NCBI RefSeq assembly: GCF_017873675.1
Contig: NZ_JAGGKK010000010.1
Location: forward strand, 1 to 64,000
Origin: Virgibacillus litoralis
GTDB lineage: Bacteria; Bacillota; Bacilli; Bacillales; Amphibacillaceae
Direction: 5' to 3'
Length of the DNA: 64,000 nucleotides
Shown here: positions 28,137 to 37,485 of the stretch, in pieces
How positions within the stretch are numbered: the stretch's first letter is position 1
Layout: the number at the start of each line of letters is the position of its first letter
Made by a program: the position numbers and the translations under genes
The notes under the pieces: model-generated
Database searches by the model: none
The model's input: only the letters and a program-made list of their open reading frames with translations
Told to the model about the DNA's origin: nothing

Positions 28137-29030
28137 TTGGAATTAGTTCGTAAGCGATTAATTCATTTGCACCGATGTCGGGGTGTTACACGAAAAACCA
28201 TTCGAAAATTTATCCGCTATGATCCTACATTAAAAAGCATCTACTCACTTAATTCAACGCAAGTCAGCCAATTTTTTTCATTACCCCATAAAAATGCTGT
28301 TTTATTTCATTCAGACCTTCGTAACCACGAATTAAAGACCCAGCTTATAAGTGACTTAAATTCATATAAAGTGATAACAGTAGTTGACGAAAACTATCCT
28401 TTTGTGTTAAAAACTATTAAAGACGCGCCACTGGTACTATATGCCATTGGTGATACAGATTTATTGCACAAAAATCCAATTCTGAGTGTAATTGGGACAC
28501 GAAAACCATCCAGAGAAGCCAAATTAAAAATGGAGAAATATGTTCTGCCGTTAATTCAGAGAAACTGGGTAATTGTTAGTGGTATGGCTACAGGGATCGA
28601 TAGTTTTGCACATCAGCTGGCATTGCAAAATAATGGAAAGACAATTGCAGTCCTGGGTAGTGGATTTAAGCATATATATCCTAAACAGAATACAGTTCTT
28701 TTTAATCAAATTGCTAAAAATGGCTTGCTACTTTCTGAGTACACTCCTGATTCACCGCCAGAACGGTTTTACTTTCCGGAGAGAAATAGAATTATAAGCG
28801 GTTTAAGTTTCGGTACACTAGTGATTGAGGCTACTAAAAAGAGCGGTACCCTGATTACAGTTGACCAGGCTTTAGACCAAGGAAGAGAGGTTTATGCGGT
28901 TCCTGGGTCTCCATTATTGAAACAGACTGAAGGGTGCCATAAAATGATTCAGGATGGTGCAAAATTAGTACAGGAAGCTGATGATATCCTAGAAGATTGG
29001 GATAGAATAATGCCAAATTGGGTTATTTGA
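28137..29030 (+). CDS. dprA: DNA processing protein DprA
   Basis: 297-residue single-strand DNA-binding protein that loads RecA during transformation. An N-terminal helical region is followed by the extended Rossmann fold with VISGMATGIDSFAHQLAL-like sequence (about residues 147-163), LGSGFKHIYPKQN, and PERNRIISGLS. The start is TTG, with AAGGAAGTGAT upstream. Placed between sucD and topA as in B. subtilis (where it is called smf). Confidence 0.94.
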   Translation: MELVRKRLIHLHRCRGVTRKTIRKFIRYDPTLKSIYSLNSTQVSQFFSLPHKNAVLFHSDLRNHELKTQLISDLNSYKVITVVDENYPFVLKTIKDAPLVLYAIGDTDLLHKNPILSVIGTRKPSREAKLKMEKYVLPLIQRNWVIVSGMATGIDSFAHQLALQNNGKTIAVLGSGFKHIYPKQNTVLFNQIAKNGLLLSEYTPDSPPERFYFPERNRIISGLSFGTLVIEATKKSGTLITVDQALDQGREVYAVPGSPLLKQTEGCHKMIQDGAKLVQEADDILEDWDRIMPNWVI

Positions 29031-29064
29031 GTCGTAGTTCAAGCTTATGGTTACCTGTACATGT

Positions 29065-29093
29065 TTGACAAATGTATGGTAACTATTTAATAT
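29065..29093 (+). promoter_or_regulatory. Sigma-A promoter of topA, inside an inverted repeat
   Basis: Perfect TTGACA (29065-29070), 17-nt spacer, TAATAT (29088-29093), 53 nt before topA. GTTACC (29050-29055) and GGTAAC (29078-29083) form an inverted repeat centred on the -35 hexamer, a possible operator. Confidence 0.75.
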
Positions 29094-29146
29094 TAGTGAA
29101 GATTTCCAATTTATTTAATAATAACCTCATTTTGGGAGGAAAATAA

Positions 29147-31225
29147 ATGTCAGATTACCTCGTGATCGTGGAATCGCCTGCAAAAGCGAAAACGATCGAA
29201 CGTTATTTAGGAAAGAAATATAAAGTAAAAGCATCCATGGGACATGTTAGAGATTTACCAAAAAGTCAAATGGCTGTGGATGTAGACGATAAGTTTAAAC
29301 CAAAGTATATTACTATTCGCGGTAAAGGCGATGTGCTAAAAGAATTAAAATCTGCCGCAAAAAAAGCAAAAAAAGTCTATCTAGCAGCTGACCCCGACAG
29401 AGAGGGAGAAGCAATTGCCTGGCATTTAGCGCACAGTTTAAATGTTGATGAGAACTCACAGTGCCGTGTTGTTTTTAATGAAATTACAAAAGATGCAATT
29501 AAGGAATCATTTAAAAACCCACGAACAATCAATAATGATTTGGTTGATGCCCAACAAGCAAGGCGAATTCTTGACCGTCTTGTTGGCTATAACATAAGTC
29601 CTTTGTTATGGAAGAAGGTTAAAAAAGGTTTGAGCGCCGGTCGAGTACAATCGGTAGCAGTTAAAATGATTATTGATCGAGAAAGGGAAATTGAGAACTT
29701 TAAACCTGAGGAGTACTGGTCTATCGAGGCTAATTTCCTCAAAGATAAAGAAGTTTTCGAAGGATCATTTTATGGAGTTGACAACAAGAAGAAGGAATTG
29801 AAAACAGAACAGGATGTTAAATCCATTATCGAAAAAATGGATGATAAAAAGTTCTCGGTTGATAAAGTAAATAAACGTGAACGCAAGCGAAACCCAGCTA
29901 ATCCCTTTACAACATCTTCGTTACAACAGGAAGCTGCACGTAAGCTTAACTTTCGTGCAAAGAAGACAATGATGGTTGCACAGCAATTATATGAAGGTAT
30001 TGATCTAGGAAAAAAATCTGGGGGAATAACCGGTTTAATCACATATATGCGTACAGACTCAACCCGAATTTCTGAGACTGCCAAACAAGAGGCTAAAGGA
30101 TATATAGAAGAACAATACGGTAAAGAGTATTTGGGTAACCAAAGTAAGGCTAAGAAACAAGAGGGGGCCCAGGATGCTCACGAGGCCGTCAGACCTACAT
30201 CAGCTTTACGTGATCCAAAAACAATGAAGCCCGTTTTGTCAAGAGACCAGTACCGTCTGTACAAACTGATCTGGGAACGCTTTCTAGCAAGTCAAATGGC
30301 TCCGGCTATTATGGATACCATGACTGTTCATATGCTAAATAATGGAGTCGAGTTTCGGGCAACTGGATCCAAAGTTAAATTTAAAGGTTTTATGAAGGTC
30401 TATGTGGAAGGTACAGACGATAAGAAGAAGGATGAAAACAAGTTCTTGCCTGATCTTAAGGAAGGTATGGTTGTTGATGCAACAGAAATTACACCAAACC
30501 AGCATTTTACACAGCCACCACCAAGATATACGGAAGCACGACTTGTTAGAACAATGGAAGAGCAAGGCATTGGACGACCATCGACATTTGCGCCTACATT
30601 GGATACAATTCAGCGTCGCGGGTATGTAAGTATTGATAATAAACGTTTTATTCCAACAGAATTAGGTGGTATTGTAACAGATATCTTAGAAGAATTTTTC
30701 CCGGAAATTATCGATATTGATTTTACTGTTAAGATGGAAGATGATCTTGATTCCATTGAAGAAGGAAAAACAGAATGGGTTCAAATACTCGATACATTTT
30801 ACTCGGATTTCCACAAACGCCTGGAAAAAGCAGAACAAGAAATGGAAAAAATAGAAATAAGAGATGAACCAGCAGGTATAGACTGCGAAAATTGCGGGCA
30901 TGAAATGGTTTACAAGATGGGGAGATATGGCAAGTTTCTAGCCTGTTCAAATTTCCCAGAGTGCCGGAACACAAAACCGATATTAAAAGAAATTGGTGTT
31001 AAATGTCCTAAGTGTGAAGAAGGAAATGTGGTTGAACGTAAGTCAAAGAAAAAGAGAACATTTTACGGGTGTGATCGTTTTCCTGATTGTGACTTTGTCT
31101 CATGGGATAAACCAATTTCAAGACCATGCCCAAAATGCGAATCATTGCTTGTTGAAAAGAAAAGTAAAAAAGAAACTCGAATACAATGTGTAAATTGTGA
31201 TTATAAAGAAAGTATACAAAATTAA
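29147..31225 (+). CDS. topA: DNA topoisomerase I
   Basis: 692-residue type IA topoisomerase that relaxes negative supercoils. The Toprim domain opens [13 protein letters not shown] with the acidic [11 protein letters not shown] motif; the active-site Tyr is near residue 299 in [12 protein letters not shown]. Three C-terminal Cys4 zinc modules are visible (from about residue 583: [24 protein letters not shown]). Length matches B. subtilis TopA. A strong terminator follows immediately. Confidence 0.97.
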   Translation: MSDYLVIVESPAKAKTIERYLGKKYKVKASMGHVRDLPKSQMAVDVDDKFKPKYITIRGKGDVLKELKSAAKKAKKVYLAADPDREGEAIAWHLAHSLNVDENSQCRVVFNEITKDAIKESFKNPRTINNDLVDAQQARRILDRLVGYNISPLLWKKVKKGLSAGRVQSVAVKMIIDREREIENFKPEEYWSIEANFLKDKEVFEGSFYGVDNKKKELKTEQDVKSIIEKMDDKKFSVDKVNKRERKRNPANPFTTSSLQQEAARKLNFRAKKTMMVAQQLYEGIDLGKKSGGITGLITYMRTDSTRISETAKQEAKGYIEEQYGKEYLGNQSKAKKQEGAQDAHEAVRPTSALRDPKTMKPVLSRDQYRLYKLIWERFLASQMAPAIMDTMTVHMLNNGVEFRATGSKVKFKGFMKVYVEGTDDKKKDENKFLPDLKEGMVVDATEITPNQHFTQPPPRYTEARLVRTMEEQGIGRPSTFAPTLDTIQRRGYVSIDNKRFIPTELGGIVTDILEEFFPEIIDIDFTVKMEDDLDSIEEGKTEWVQILDTFYSDFHKRLEKAEQEMEKIEIRDEPAGIDCENCGHEMVYKMGRYGKFLACSNFPECRNTKPILKEIGVKCPKCEEGNVVERKSKKKRTFYGCDRFPDCDFVSWDKPISRPCPKCESLLVEKKSKKETRIQCVNCDYKESIQN

Positions 31226-31253
31226 CTACTCGTTCTCACGAGTAGTTTTTTTG
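31225..31253 (+). terminator. Terminator of topA
   Basis: ACTACTCGT, loop TCTC, ACGAGTAGT, then seven or more Ts. A repeat copy starts about 4 nt further on. Confidence 0.9.
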
Positions 31254-31256
31254 TTA

Positions 31257-31522
31257 TTTAGAAAACTTAAGTGCAGTGGATAACTAGACTCTCGAATCAG
31301 CCACGTCCAGCTCCGACGTACTGGACGCTAGTGCTGGTGACGCCACAGGACGTGGCGTTCTCACTAGCAAGTGCCTAGCTCTTAGTGGATTTCCCTTCCC
31401 GTGTCTACGAAAAGAAATAAAGGATGTTCAACTAAAACCACCACATCCTGTGGCAAAGTCGATCTACCCGCAGCGCTGAGCACAGTCCATACGGCGCTGA
31501 ATTGCGGTTGCGCTTTTGTTTC
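31257..31522 (+). repeat. Modular hairpin repeat, copy 5, plus orientation
   Basis: Left end TTTAGAAAACTTAAGTGC, then GAATCAGCCACGTCCAG, the hairpin CGCCAC/GTGGCG (31341-31357), GTGTCTACGAAAAGAAATAA, the TCGACTAA-type stem-loop with CCAC/GTGG inner stem (31425-31462; outer flanks partly decayed), and the right end CAGTCCATACGGCGCTG...GCGCTTTTGTT. It fills the gap between topA and the next gene, where trmFO stands in B. subtilis. Confidence 0.82.
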
Positions 31523-31609
31523 ATTTAAGTAGTACTTTCTTACTGTATAAAATGCAGGTTTTTAATTTAATGAATAGGGGAAAGATGAATAAACAGGGAG
31601 GTTATTAAC

Positions 31610-31921
31610 ATGAAGGAACAAAAAACTTACTTTGTGGCTGTGGATACAGAAGAAATACGCGAAGTGTCAGTTCCTGATAGCAGCATTGAATATGAAATTA
31701 TGGCCAGCCCTGATGAAGTTAAAGAAATACAACAATTATTTATTAAAAAAAGTAAGGATGGTCGAAAAGCAACGGAATATTTAGGAAAACCATTTGATGA
31801 GTGGGGAGCTGATGATGAACGAAGGAATTATGATGATCATCTGATTAAAATTTACCGTCGTTTATATGAATTAGGTACAAATGATACGAAAAATAAAATA
31901 AATCAGTTAGGATTATTTTGA
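31610..31921 (+). CDS. Unrecognised small acidic protein
   Basis: 103-residue soluble protein I do not recognise. It has no membrane segment or signal peptide; the first third looks beta-rich (TYFVAVDTEEIREVSVP) and the rest helical and charged, ending KNKINQLGLF. A good ribosome site (GGGAGG) precedes the ATG, a hairpin terminator follows about 190 nt downstream, and codon use resembles its neighbours, so it is probably a real gene. It stands where trmFO is found in B. subtilis but has no similarity to it. Confidence 0.7.
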   Translation: MKEQKTYFVAVDTEEIREVSVPDSSIEYEIMASPDEVKEIQQLFIKKSKDGRKATEYLGKPFDEWGADDERRNYDDHLIKIYRRLYELGTNDTKNKINQLGLF

Positions 31922-32108
31922 GTGTAAAAGTTAATAAATTTGTCATTAAGTCTCGCACGCCATAGTTCTAAGTCAGTAAAACACCTTTCATAGAAAACTC
32001 CTTTTACAATATGCCAAGTTTTTTAAATAATTCAATTCTTGATTGTTGACTATTGAATATGAAAAAGATATAATTACGCATTGGTAAGATTATTTACTTG
32101 ACAGACGT

Positions 32109-32150
32109 AGGTTACCCCTTAAGGTTCGTTAAATTGGGTAACCTTATCTT
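32109..32150 (+). terminator. Terminator before xerC
   Basis: AGGTTACCC (32109-32117) pairs perfectly with GGGTAACCT (32136-32144), followed by TATCTTATT. It would end transcripts of the small upstream gene. The rest of the 340-nt gap holds only the xerC promoter. Confidence 0.65.
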
Positions 32151-32208
32151 ATTACAATGAACGGCATTGAGTTCAATTCAGAATTTTGTTACAATTTAGT
32201 TAAGTTTA

Positions 32209-32237
32209 TTGCTTTCCCTATTATTCTGTGATATGAT
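32209..32237 (+). promoter_or_regulatory. Sigma-A promoter of the xerC-hslVU-codY operon
   Basis: TTGCTT (32209-32214), 17-nt spacer, TATGAT (32232-32237), 29 nt before the xerC start. Confidence 0.65.
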
Positions 32238-32266
32238 TTATTCGCTGTTTGAACAGAGGTGAAAAA

Positions 32267-33211
32267 TTGACTCAATTTAAAAAATTCAGTGAGGCCTTTA
32301 TTGAGTATTTACAGATAGAGAAGAACGCTTCGCAATACACTGTCAAATACTATCTAAATGATTTGGAAACTTTTTTCGCTTTTTTATACCAGGAGGGAAT
32401 TGAAAATCTTCAAGAAGTTAATTATCAGGAGATTCGCTTGTTTCTAACAATTTTATACGACCGAAAGTTGAGCAGGAGATCTGTATCAAGGAAAATTTCC
32501 AGCATAAGAAGTTTTTATAAATTTTTGGAACGTGAAAATCAAGTGACTGGTAATCCATTCGTTAATGTGACTCTTCCCAAGGCTTCTAAACCAATACCCA
32601 GTTTTCTTTATATGGAGGAATTGGAAAAGTTATTCGAAGTGAATGATTTGTCCGATCCTATTGGACAGCGAAATCAAGCAATAATTGAGACACTTTATGC
32701 AACGGGTATACGAGTAAGTGAGTGTCAAGGGATGTTATTGGAAGATATTGATTTCACTATTGGTACAATGTTTATAAAGGGGAAAGGTAGAAAAGAACGA
32801 TATATACCGTTTGGGCGATTTGCAGAAGTTGCATTGGATACTTACATAAATGATGGAAGGAATAAACTTTTAGATAAAGCTAATAGTTCTACAAACTCAG
32901 TTTTTCTCAATGCTAGAGGTGCTCCGCTGACTTCAAGAGGAATGCGACTAATTCTCAATAAAATAGTTGAAAAAGCAGCATTAACGGTACATGTTAACCC
33001 ACATAAGCTGCGTCATACATTTGCAACACATATGTTGAATGAGGGTGCTGATCTTCGTACAGTTCAGGAATTATTAGGGCACGAAAATTTATCAGCTACT
33101 CAAATATATACACATGTAACAAAGGATCGTTTGCGTAATGTATATATGAATAGTCATCCAAGAGCAAATGATAAATATTCAGATCAAAGAGGTGATGATA
33201 GTGGCAGCTGA
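32267..33211 (+). CDS. xerC: Tyrosine recombinase XerC (CodV)
   Basis: 314-residue site-specific recombinase that resolves chromosome dimers at dif together with XerD. The SAM-like N-terminal domain is followed by the catalytic domain with the Arg in [18 protein letters not shown] and the nucleophile Tyr in TQIYTHV. The start is TTG with AGAGGTG six bases upstream. It overlaps hslV by 11 nt. Order xerC-hslV-hslU-codY equals codV-clpQ-clpY-codY of B. subtilis. Confidence 0.94.
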   Translation: MTQFKKFSEAFIEYLQIEKNASQYTVKYYLNDLETFFAFLYQEGIENLQEVNYQEIRLFLTILYDRKLSRRSVSRKISSIRSFYKFLERENQVTGNPFVNVTLPKASKPIPSFLYMEELEKLFEVNDLSDPIGQRNQAIIETLYATGIRVSECQGMLLEDIDFTIGTMFIKGKGRKERYIPFGRFAEVALDTYINDGRNKLLDKANSSTNSVFLNARGAPLTSRGMRLILNKIVEKAALTVHVNPHKLRHTFATHMLNEGADLRTVQELLGHENLSATQIYTHVTKDRLRNVYMNSHPRANDKYSDQRGDDSGS

Positions 33212-33746
33212 AATGCATGCTACAACGATTTTTGCTATTAAGCATGGTGACCAATGTGCAATGAGTGGCGATGGGCAGGTTACATTGGGAAATGCTGTTG
33301 TCATGAAACATAAAGCAAAAAAAGTTCGTACATTATTTAATGGCCAGGTGTTAGCCGGGTTTGCAGGGTCTGTTGCGGATGCTTTCACTTTATTTGAGAA
33401 ATTTGAGGGAAAGCTTGAAGCATATGATGGTAATCTTGCCAGAGCTTCTGTAGAATTAGCAAAAGAATGGCGTAGTGACAAAGTTCTTCGTAAATTAGAG
33501 GCTATGCTAATTGTTATGAATAAAGAGAACATGTTTCTTGTGTCTGGCACTGGAGAAGTCATTGAACCTGACGATGGTATACTTGCAATAGGTTCTGGTG
33601 GAAACTATGCATTAAGTGCTGGGAGAGCTTTAGTGAGATATTCAGGAAGTTTAACAGCAAAAGAGATTGCTAAAGCAGCGTTGGAAGTAGCGGGTGAAAT
33701 ATGTGTCTATACAAATGACCATATTACATTAGAGGTACTTGATTAA
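33201..33746 (+). CDS. hslV: ATP-dependent protease subunit HslV (ClpQ)
   Basis: 181-residue proteasome-like peptidase that forms a double ring capped by Hsl[22 protein letters not shown] and [10 protein letters not shown] are family motifs. The start is taken as GTG at 33201 (GAGGTGA upstream), giving [12 protein letters not shown]. subtilis ClpQ begins MSSFHATT and was reported to use an N-terminal serine; that serine is absent here. A later ATG (33213) would give MHATT. Confidence 0.92.
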   Translation: MAAEMHATTIFAIKHGDQCAMSGDGQVTLGNAVVMKHKAKKVRTLFNGQVLAGFAGSVADAFTLFEKFEGKLEAYDGNLARASVELAKEWRSDKVLRKLEAMLIVMNKENMFLVSGTGEVIEPDDGILAIGSGGNYALSAGRALVRYSGSLTAKEIAKAALEVAGEICVYTNDHITLEVLD

Positions 33747-33766
33747 TGAGGAGGCCTTCGTGAATA

Positions 33767-35158
33767 ATGAGTATTGATTTTACGCCAAAACAAATTGTGG
33801 GTCAGTTAGATAAGTATATAATTGGTCAGGATAATGCAAAAAAGTCGGTTGCTGTGGCATTAAGGAACCGATACCGCAGAATGAAGCTTGATGAGGATAT
33901 TAAAGAGGAAATAGTGCCGAAAAATATCTTAATGATTGGACCAACTGGAATAGGAAAAACTGAAATTGCTCGAAGACTGGCTAAATTAGTTAGTGCACCT
34001 TTTGTAAAAGTAGAGGCAACGAAGTTTACTGAAGTTGGTTACGTTGGTCGTGATGTTGAATCGATGATTCGTGACCTGGTTGAAATGTCTATGCGGATGG
34101 TTAAGGAAGAAAAGATGAGTGAGGTAATGGACAAAGCAGAGAATGAAGCTAATAAAAAGCTTGTTCAATTACTGGTACCACAAGCAAAAAAGCAAAATAG
34201 TATGAAAAATCCGTTTGAAATGTTATTCTCGGCTGAGGAAGAGAATGATGAAGGTGAAAATGCACCAAAAGATGAAGAAATTAAGAATAAACGTAAGCGG
34301 GTAGAAAATCAGTTATCTCTTGGGGAGTTAGAGGATAATCTAGTAACAATTGAAATTGAAGAAGTACCACCATCAATGTTTGATATGCTTCAGGGTTCAG
34401 GAATGGAGCAAATGGGTACAAATATGCAAGATGCTTTAGGTCAATTTATGCCTAAGAAAAAGAAAAAACGTAAACTTCCCGTTTCTGAAGCAAGAAAAAT
34501 TTTAACACAGCAAGAAGCACATAAGCTGGTTGACATGGAAGAGGCTGGGCAAGAGGCTGTTCATCGTGCCGAGCAATCAGGCATAATATTTATCGATGAA
34601 ATTGATAAGGTTGCAGCGAAACAAGATAATTCTGCAAATGTTTCAAGAGAAGGGGTACAGCGCGATATTTTACCTATTGTTGAAGGATCTACTGTAGTAA
34701 CAAAACATGGTCCTGTGAAGACGGATCACATGCTTTTTATTGCTGCAGGTGCATTTCACATGGCAAAACCTTCTGATTTAATACCTGAATTGCAAGGAAG
34801 ATTTCCAATCAGAGTAGAACTTGAAAAGCTAACTGTTGAAGATTTTAAGCGAATTTTGAAAGAACCCTCAAATGCTTTGTTAAAACAATATACTGCATTG
34901 ATTAAAACTGAAGGTATAAATGTTGTTTTTACGGACGAAGCTATAAATAGACTGGCAGAAATTGCCTATCAAGTTAATCAGGATACAGATAATATTGGTG
35001 CAAGAAGACTCCACACCATCTTGGAAAAGCTTTTAGAAGATTTATCGTTTGAAGCTCCGGATATTAATATGGAAACTATTGATATTACGAAAGAATATGT
35101 CGATAAAAAGTTAAGCAATATTGTTAAAAACAAAGATTTAAGTCAATTTATTCTATAA
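33767..35158 (+). CDS. hslU: ATP-dependent protease ATPase HslU (ClpY)
   Basis: 463-residue AAA+ unfoldase that feeds substrates to HslV. Walker [14 protein letters not shown] (near residue 63), Walker [10 protein letters not shown], the pore loop GYVGRDVE, and a charged intermediate domain (about residues 110-240, with a run of Glu/Asp and KKKKKRK). The C-terminal ILSQFIL-type tail that docks into HslV is present (DLSQFIL). AGGAGG lies upstream. Confidence 0.96.
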   Translation: MSIDFTPKQIVGQLDKYIIGQDNAKKSVAVALRNRYRRMKLDEDIKEEIVPKNILMIGPTGIGKTEIARRLAKLVSAPFVKVEATKFTEVGYVGRDVESMIRDLVEMSMRMVKEEKMSEVMDKAENEANKKLVQLLVPQAKKQNSMKNPFEMLFSAEEENDEGENAPKDEEIKNKRKRVENQLSLGELEDNLVTIEIEEVPPSMFDMLQGSGMEQMGTNMQDALGQFMPKKKKKRKLPVSEARKILTQQEAHKLVDMEEAGQEAVHRAEQSGIIFIDEIDKVAAKQDNSANVSREGVQRDILPIVEGSTVVTKHGPVKTDHMLFIAAGAFHMAKPSDLIPELQGRFPIRVELEKLTVEDFKRILKEPSNALLKQYTALIKTEGINVVFTDEAINRLAEIAYQVNQDTDNIGARRLHTILEKLLEDLSFEAPDINMETIDITKEYVDKKLSNIVKNKDLSQFIL

Positions 35159-35185
35159 ATCGAATTAACGAAATGGAGGATCATT

Positions 35186-35965
35186 ATGGAACTTTTAGAT
35201 CGCGCAAGAAAAATTAACGCTATGCTACAAAAAGCAACAGGGAAATCGGTGAACTTTAATGAGATGTCTGCATCCTTAAGAGATGTAATCAAAGGTAATA
35301 TTTTTATCTTGAGCAGACGAGGAAAGTTGTTAGGGTTTGCAATTAACCAGGAAATCGAGAATGAACGTATGAAATCTATGCTGGAAGAAAGGCAATTTCC
35401 TGAGGAATATACAGATGGATTATTCAATATTCATGAAACTACTGCAAACCTTGATATTGATAGCCCTTATACTGCATTCCCGGTAGAAAATCGTGAATTG
35501 TTCGGTAGTGGCTTAACTACAATTGTTCCGATAATCGGTGGAGGAGAGCGTCTGGGTACGCTTATATTAAGCAGATTAAATGATAGTTTCAGTGATGATG
35601 ATTTACTTCTTGCTGAATATGGGTCAACTGTAGTAGGTATGGAAATTTTGCATGAAAAAACAGAAGAAATTGAAGTTGAAGCTAGAAGTAAAGCAGTAGT
35701 TCAAATGGCAATTAGTTCTCTATCCTATAGTGAATTAGAAGCGATAGATCATATTTTTGAAGAATTAAATGGTAACGAAGGACTGCTGGTTGCAAGTAAA
35801 ATTGCAGACAGAGTTGGAATTACCAGATCAGTCATTGTTAATGCTTTAAGAAAGCTCGAGAGTGCTGGTGTAATTGAGTCACGCTCACTTGGAATGAAGG
35901 GTACTTACATTAAAGTATTAAACAGCAAATTCCTCGTAGAATTGGAAAAATTACGTTCAAGATAA
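35186..35965 (+). CDS. codY: Global nutritional regulator CodY
   Basis: 259-residue repressor that senses branched-chain amino acids and GTP. An N-terminal GAF domain (about residues 1-150) is joined to a C-terminal winged helix-turn-helix ([20 protein letters not shown] near 205-224). The ATG follows GGAGGATC. It ends the xerC operon, with a very strong terminator before the fla/che genes. In B. subtilis CodY represses fla/che, but no clear CodY box was found before flgB here. Confidence 0.97.
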   Translation: MELLDRARKINAMLQKATGKSVNFNEMSASLRDVIKGNIFILSRRGKLLGFAINQEIENERMKSMLEERQFPEEYTDGLFNIHETTANLDIDSPYTAFPVENRELFGSGLTTIVPIIGGGERLGTLILSRLNDSFSDDDLLLAEYGSTVVGMEILHEKTEEIEVEARSKAVVQMAISSLSYSELEAIDHIFEELNGNEGLLVASKIADRVGITRSVIVNALRKLESAGVIESRSLGMKGTYIKVLNSKFLVELEKLRSR

Positions 35966-35973
35966 AATATTCA

Positions 35974-36010
35974 TAAAAAAAACGGTTATCCTTGGGATAA
36001 CCGTTTTTTT
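35974..36010 (+). terminator. Terminator of codY
   Basis: AACGGTTATCC (35981-35991), 3-nt loop, GGATAACCGTT (35995-36005), with an A-run before and a T-run after, so it can work in both directions. A repeat copy starts 4 nt later. Confidence 0.92.
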
Positions 36011-36013
36011 ATT

Positions 36014-36378
36014 GTGTAGGAAACTATAAATTTTAAGTGCTGTGTATAACTGGACTCAAGAATCAGCCATGTCCAGCTCGGATGTACTAGTGCCGGTGAC
36101 GCCACAGGGCGTGGCGTTCTCACAGGCCAGCGCACAGCACCTAGTAGACTTCCCTCCCCGTGTCTACGATAAGAAATAAAGGATGTTCGACTAAAACCAC
36201 CATATCCTGTGGCAACGTCGAACTACCCCACGTCCTGTGGGGCAGCTTATGCTCTTCGTGTATCCTTTATCAGGGAAGAGGAAGATCGACTAAGACCGCC
36301 GCTTTGCGCGGCAACGTCGACCCACCCGCAGTGCTGAGCATAGTCCATACTGCACTGATTAGGCGCTTGCGCTTTTAA
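36014..36378 (+). repeat. Modular hairpin repeat, copy 6 (longest), plus orientation
   Basis: The fullest copy. It starts GTGTAGGAAACTATAA, then carries CGCCAC/GTGGCG (36100-36116), TCTACGATAAGAAATAAAG, a first TCGACTAA/CAACGTCGA stem-loop with CCAC/GTGG (36185-36223), CCCCAC/GTGGGG (about 36226-36243), the CTCTTCG module, a second stem-loop with GCCGC/GCGGC (36284-36321), and the end CAGTCCATACTGCACTG...GCGCTTGCGCTTTT. It separates codY from the fla/che control region. Confidence 0.87.
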
Positions 36379-36512
36379 CTCTGAAAAAATTTTTTAGAGG
36401 TAATTATTTCATAAAAATTAACATTTCATATCAATTTTTGTAAGAAAAAGTATATTTTACATGCGAATAGTCCTAGATAAATTTAACTATTTATTTTTCC
36501 CAAAGAGAAAAT

Positions 36513-36519
36513 TGTCGAA
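36513..36519 (+). promoter_or_regulatory. Candidate Spo0A box upstream of flgB
   Basis: TGTCGAA matches the core 0A box exactly and sits 7 nt before the predicted -35 of flgB. A 7-mer can occur by chance, so this is only suggestive. Confidence 0.35.
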
Positions 36520-36525
36520 ATGTGA

Positions 36526-36554
36526 TAGACTTTAAATCTGATATAAATTACAAT
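36526..36554 (+). promoter_or_regulatory. Sigma-A promoter candidate of the fla/che operon
   Basis: TAGACT (36526-36531), 17-nt spacer, TACAAT (36549-36554), 60 nt before flgB. No sigma-D-type promoter was seen close by. Confidence 0.5.
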
Positions 36555-36613
36555 GTTCGTATACATAAAATAGTTTATGTCCGTCTTTTTATAAAAAATT
36601 AGGAGGAATGGCA

Positions 36614-37012
36614 ATGGAATTATTTGGTGGTACATTCCAAAAACTTGAAAACTCCCTAAATTATGCATCGGCTAAAAACCGAACTATTTCAAACAATATT
36701 GCAAATGTCGACACACCTAATTATAAGTCAAAAGACGTTGCATTTAAAAATGTGTTAAATGAAGAATTAAATACATCATTTGAAACAAAGCGAACACATC
36801 CAAAACATATACCATTTAACAATGTGAATTCTAACCAATCTTTTCAAACATTTACGGACAAGAATTCCATGTATAACCACAATGGGAATAACGTTGACAT
36901 AGACAAAGAAATGTCCGACTTAGCTAAAAATCAAATCTATTATCGAAGTTTGGTTGACCGAATGAATGGTAAATTCAGCAGTCTTCAAACGGTAATTAGA
37001 GGAGGGAGATAA
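36614..37012 (+). CDS. flgB: Flagellar basal-body rod protein FlgB
   Basis: 132-residue proximal rod subunit, first gene of the fla/che operon. The conserved N-terminal rod motif reads NRTISNNIANVDTPNYKSKDV (about residues 18-38 overall). The start at 36614 lies seven bases after AGGAGG; the in-frame ATG at 36608 is too close to it. It is followed 2 nt later by flgC. Confidence 0.95.
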   Translation: MELFGGTFQKLENSLNYASAKNRTISNNIANVDTPNYKSKDVAFKNVLNEELNTSFETKRTHPKHIPFNNVNSNQSFQTFTDKNSMYNHNGNNVDIDKEMSDLAKNQIYYRSLVDRMNGKFSSLQTVIRGGR

Positions 37013-37014
37013 TT

Positions 37015-37467
37015 ATGTCAATATTTAATGCAATTAACACAAGTGCAAGTGCACTAACAGCGCAAAGACTTCGGATGGATGTTGTTTCTTCGAATATTGC
37101 TAATGCTCAAACAACCAGGGCCACAATGAATGAAAATGGTGAATATGAACCTTATCGAAGAAAAATGGTTGTTATGGAACCTAACGGACAAAATTTCAAA
37201 TCTTTCTTACATAAGGCAACTAATTCATCAGACCAGGGTTCTGGAGTGAAAGTATCAGAAATTACAGAAGATGATGAGCCATTTAAGGTTGTTTATAATC
37301 CCAATCATCCTGATGCTGATGAAGCTGGTTATGTAGAAATGCCGAATGTGGACCCATTAAAAGAAATGGTAGATTTAATGAGTACAACCAGATCGTATGA
37401 AGCGAATATCACATCAATGAATGCAAGTAAAAACATGTTGTTAAAAGCACTGGAAATCGGAAAATAA
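37015..37467 (+). CDS. flgC: Flagellar basal-body rod protein FlgC
   Basis: 150-residue rod subunit. SALTAQRLRMDVVSSNIANA near the N-terminus and MVDLMSTTRSYEANITSMNA near the C-terminus are the paired helices that stack in rods and hooks. AGAGGAGGGAG precedes the ATG, overlapping the end of flgB. Confidence 0.96.
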   Translation: MSIFNAINTSASALTAQRLRMDVVSSNIANAQTTRATMNENGEYEPYRRKMVVMEPNGQNFKSFLHKATNSSDQGSGVKVSEITEDDEPFKVVYNPNHPDADEAGYVEMPNVDPLKEMVDLMSTTRSYEANITSMNASKNMLLKALEIGK

Positions 37468-37485
37468 AAACTAAGGAGCTATTAT

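Noticed and set aside
36381-36400. CodY-box-like AT-rich stretch before flgB
   Set aside because: CTGAAAAAATT fits the CodY consensus only with an insertion; too weak in AT-rich DNA to report as a site.
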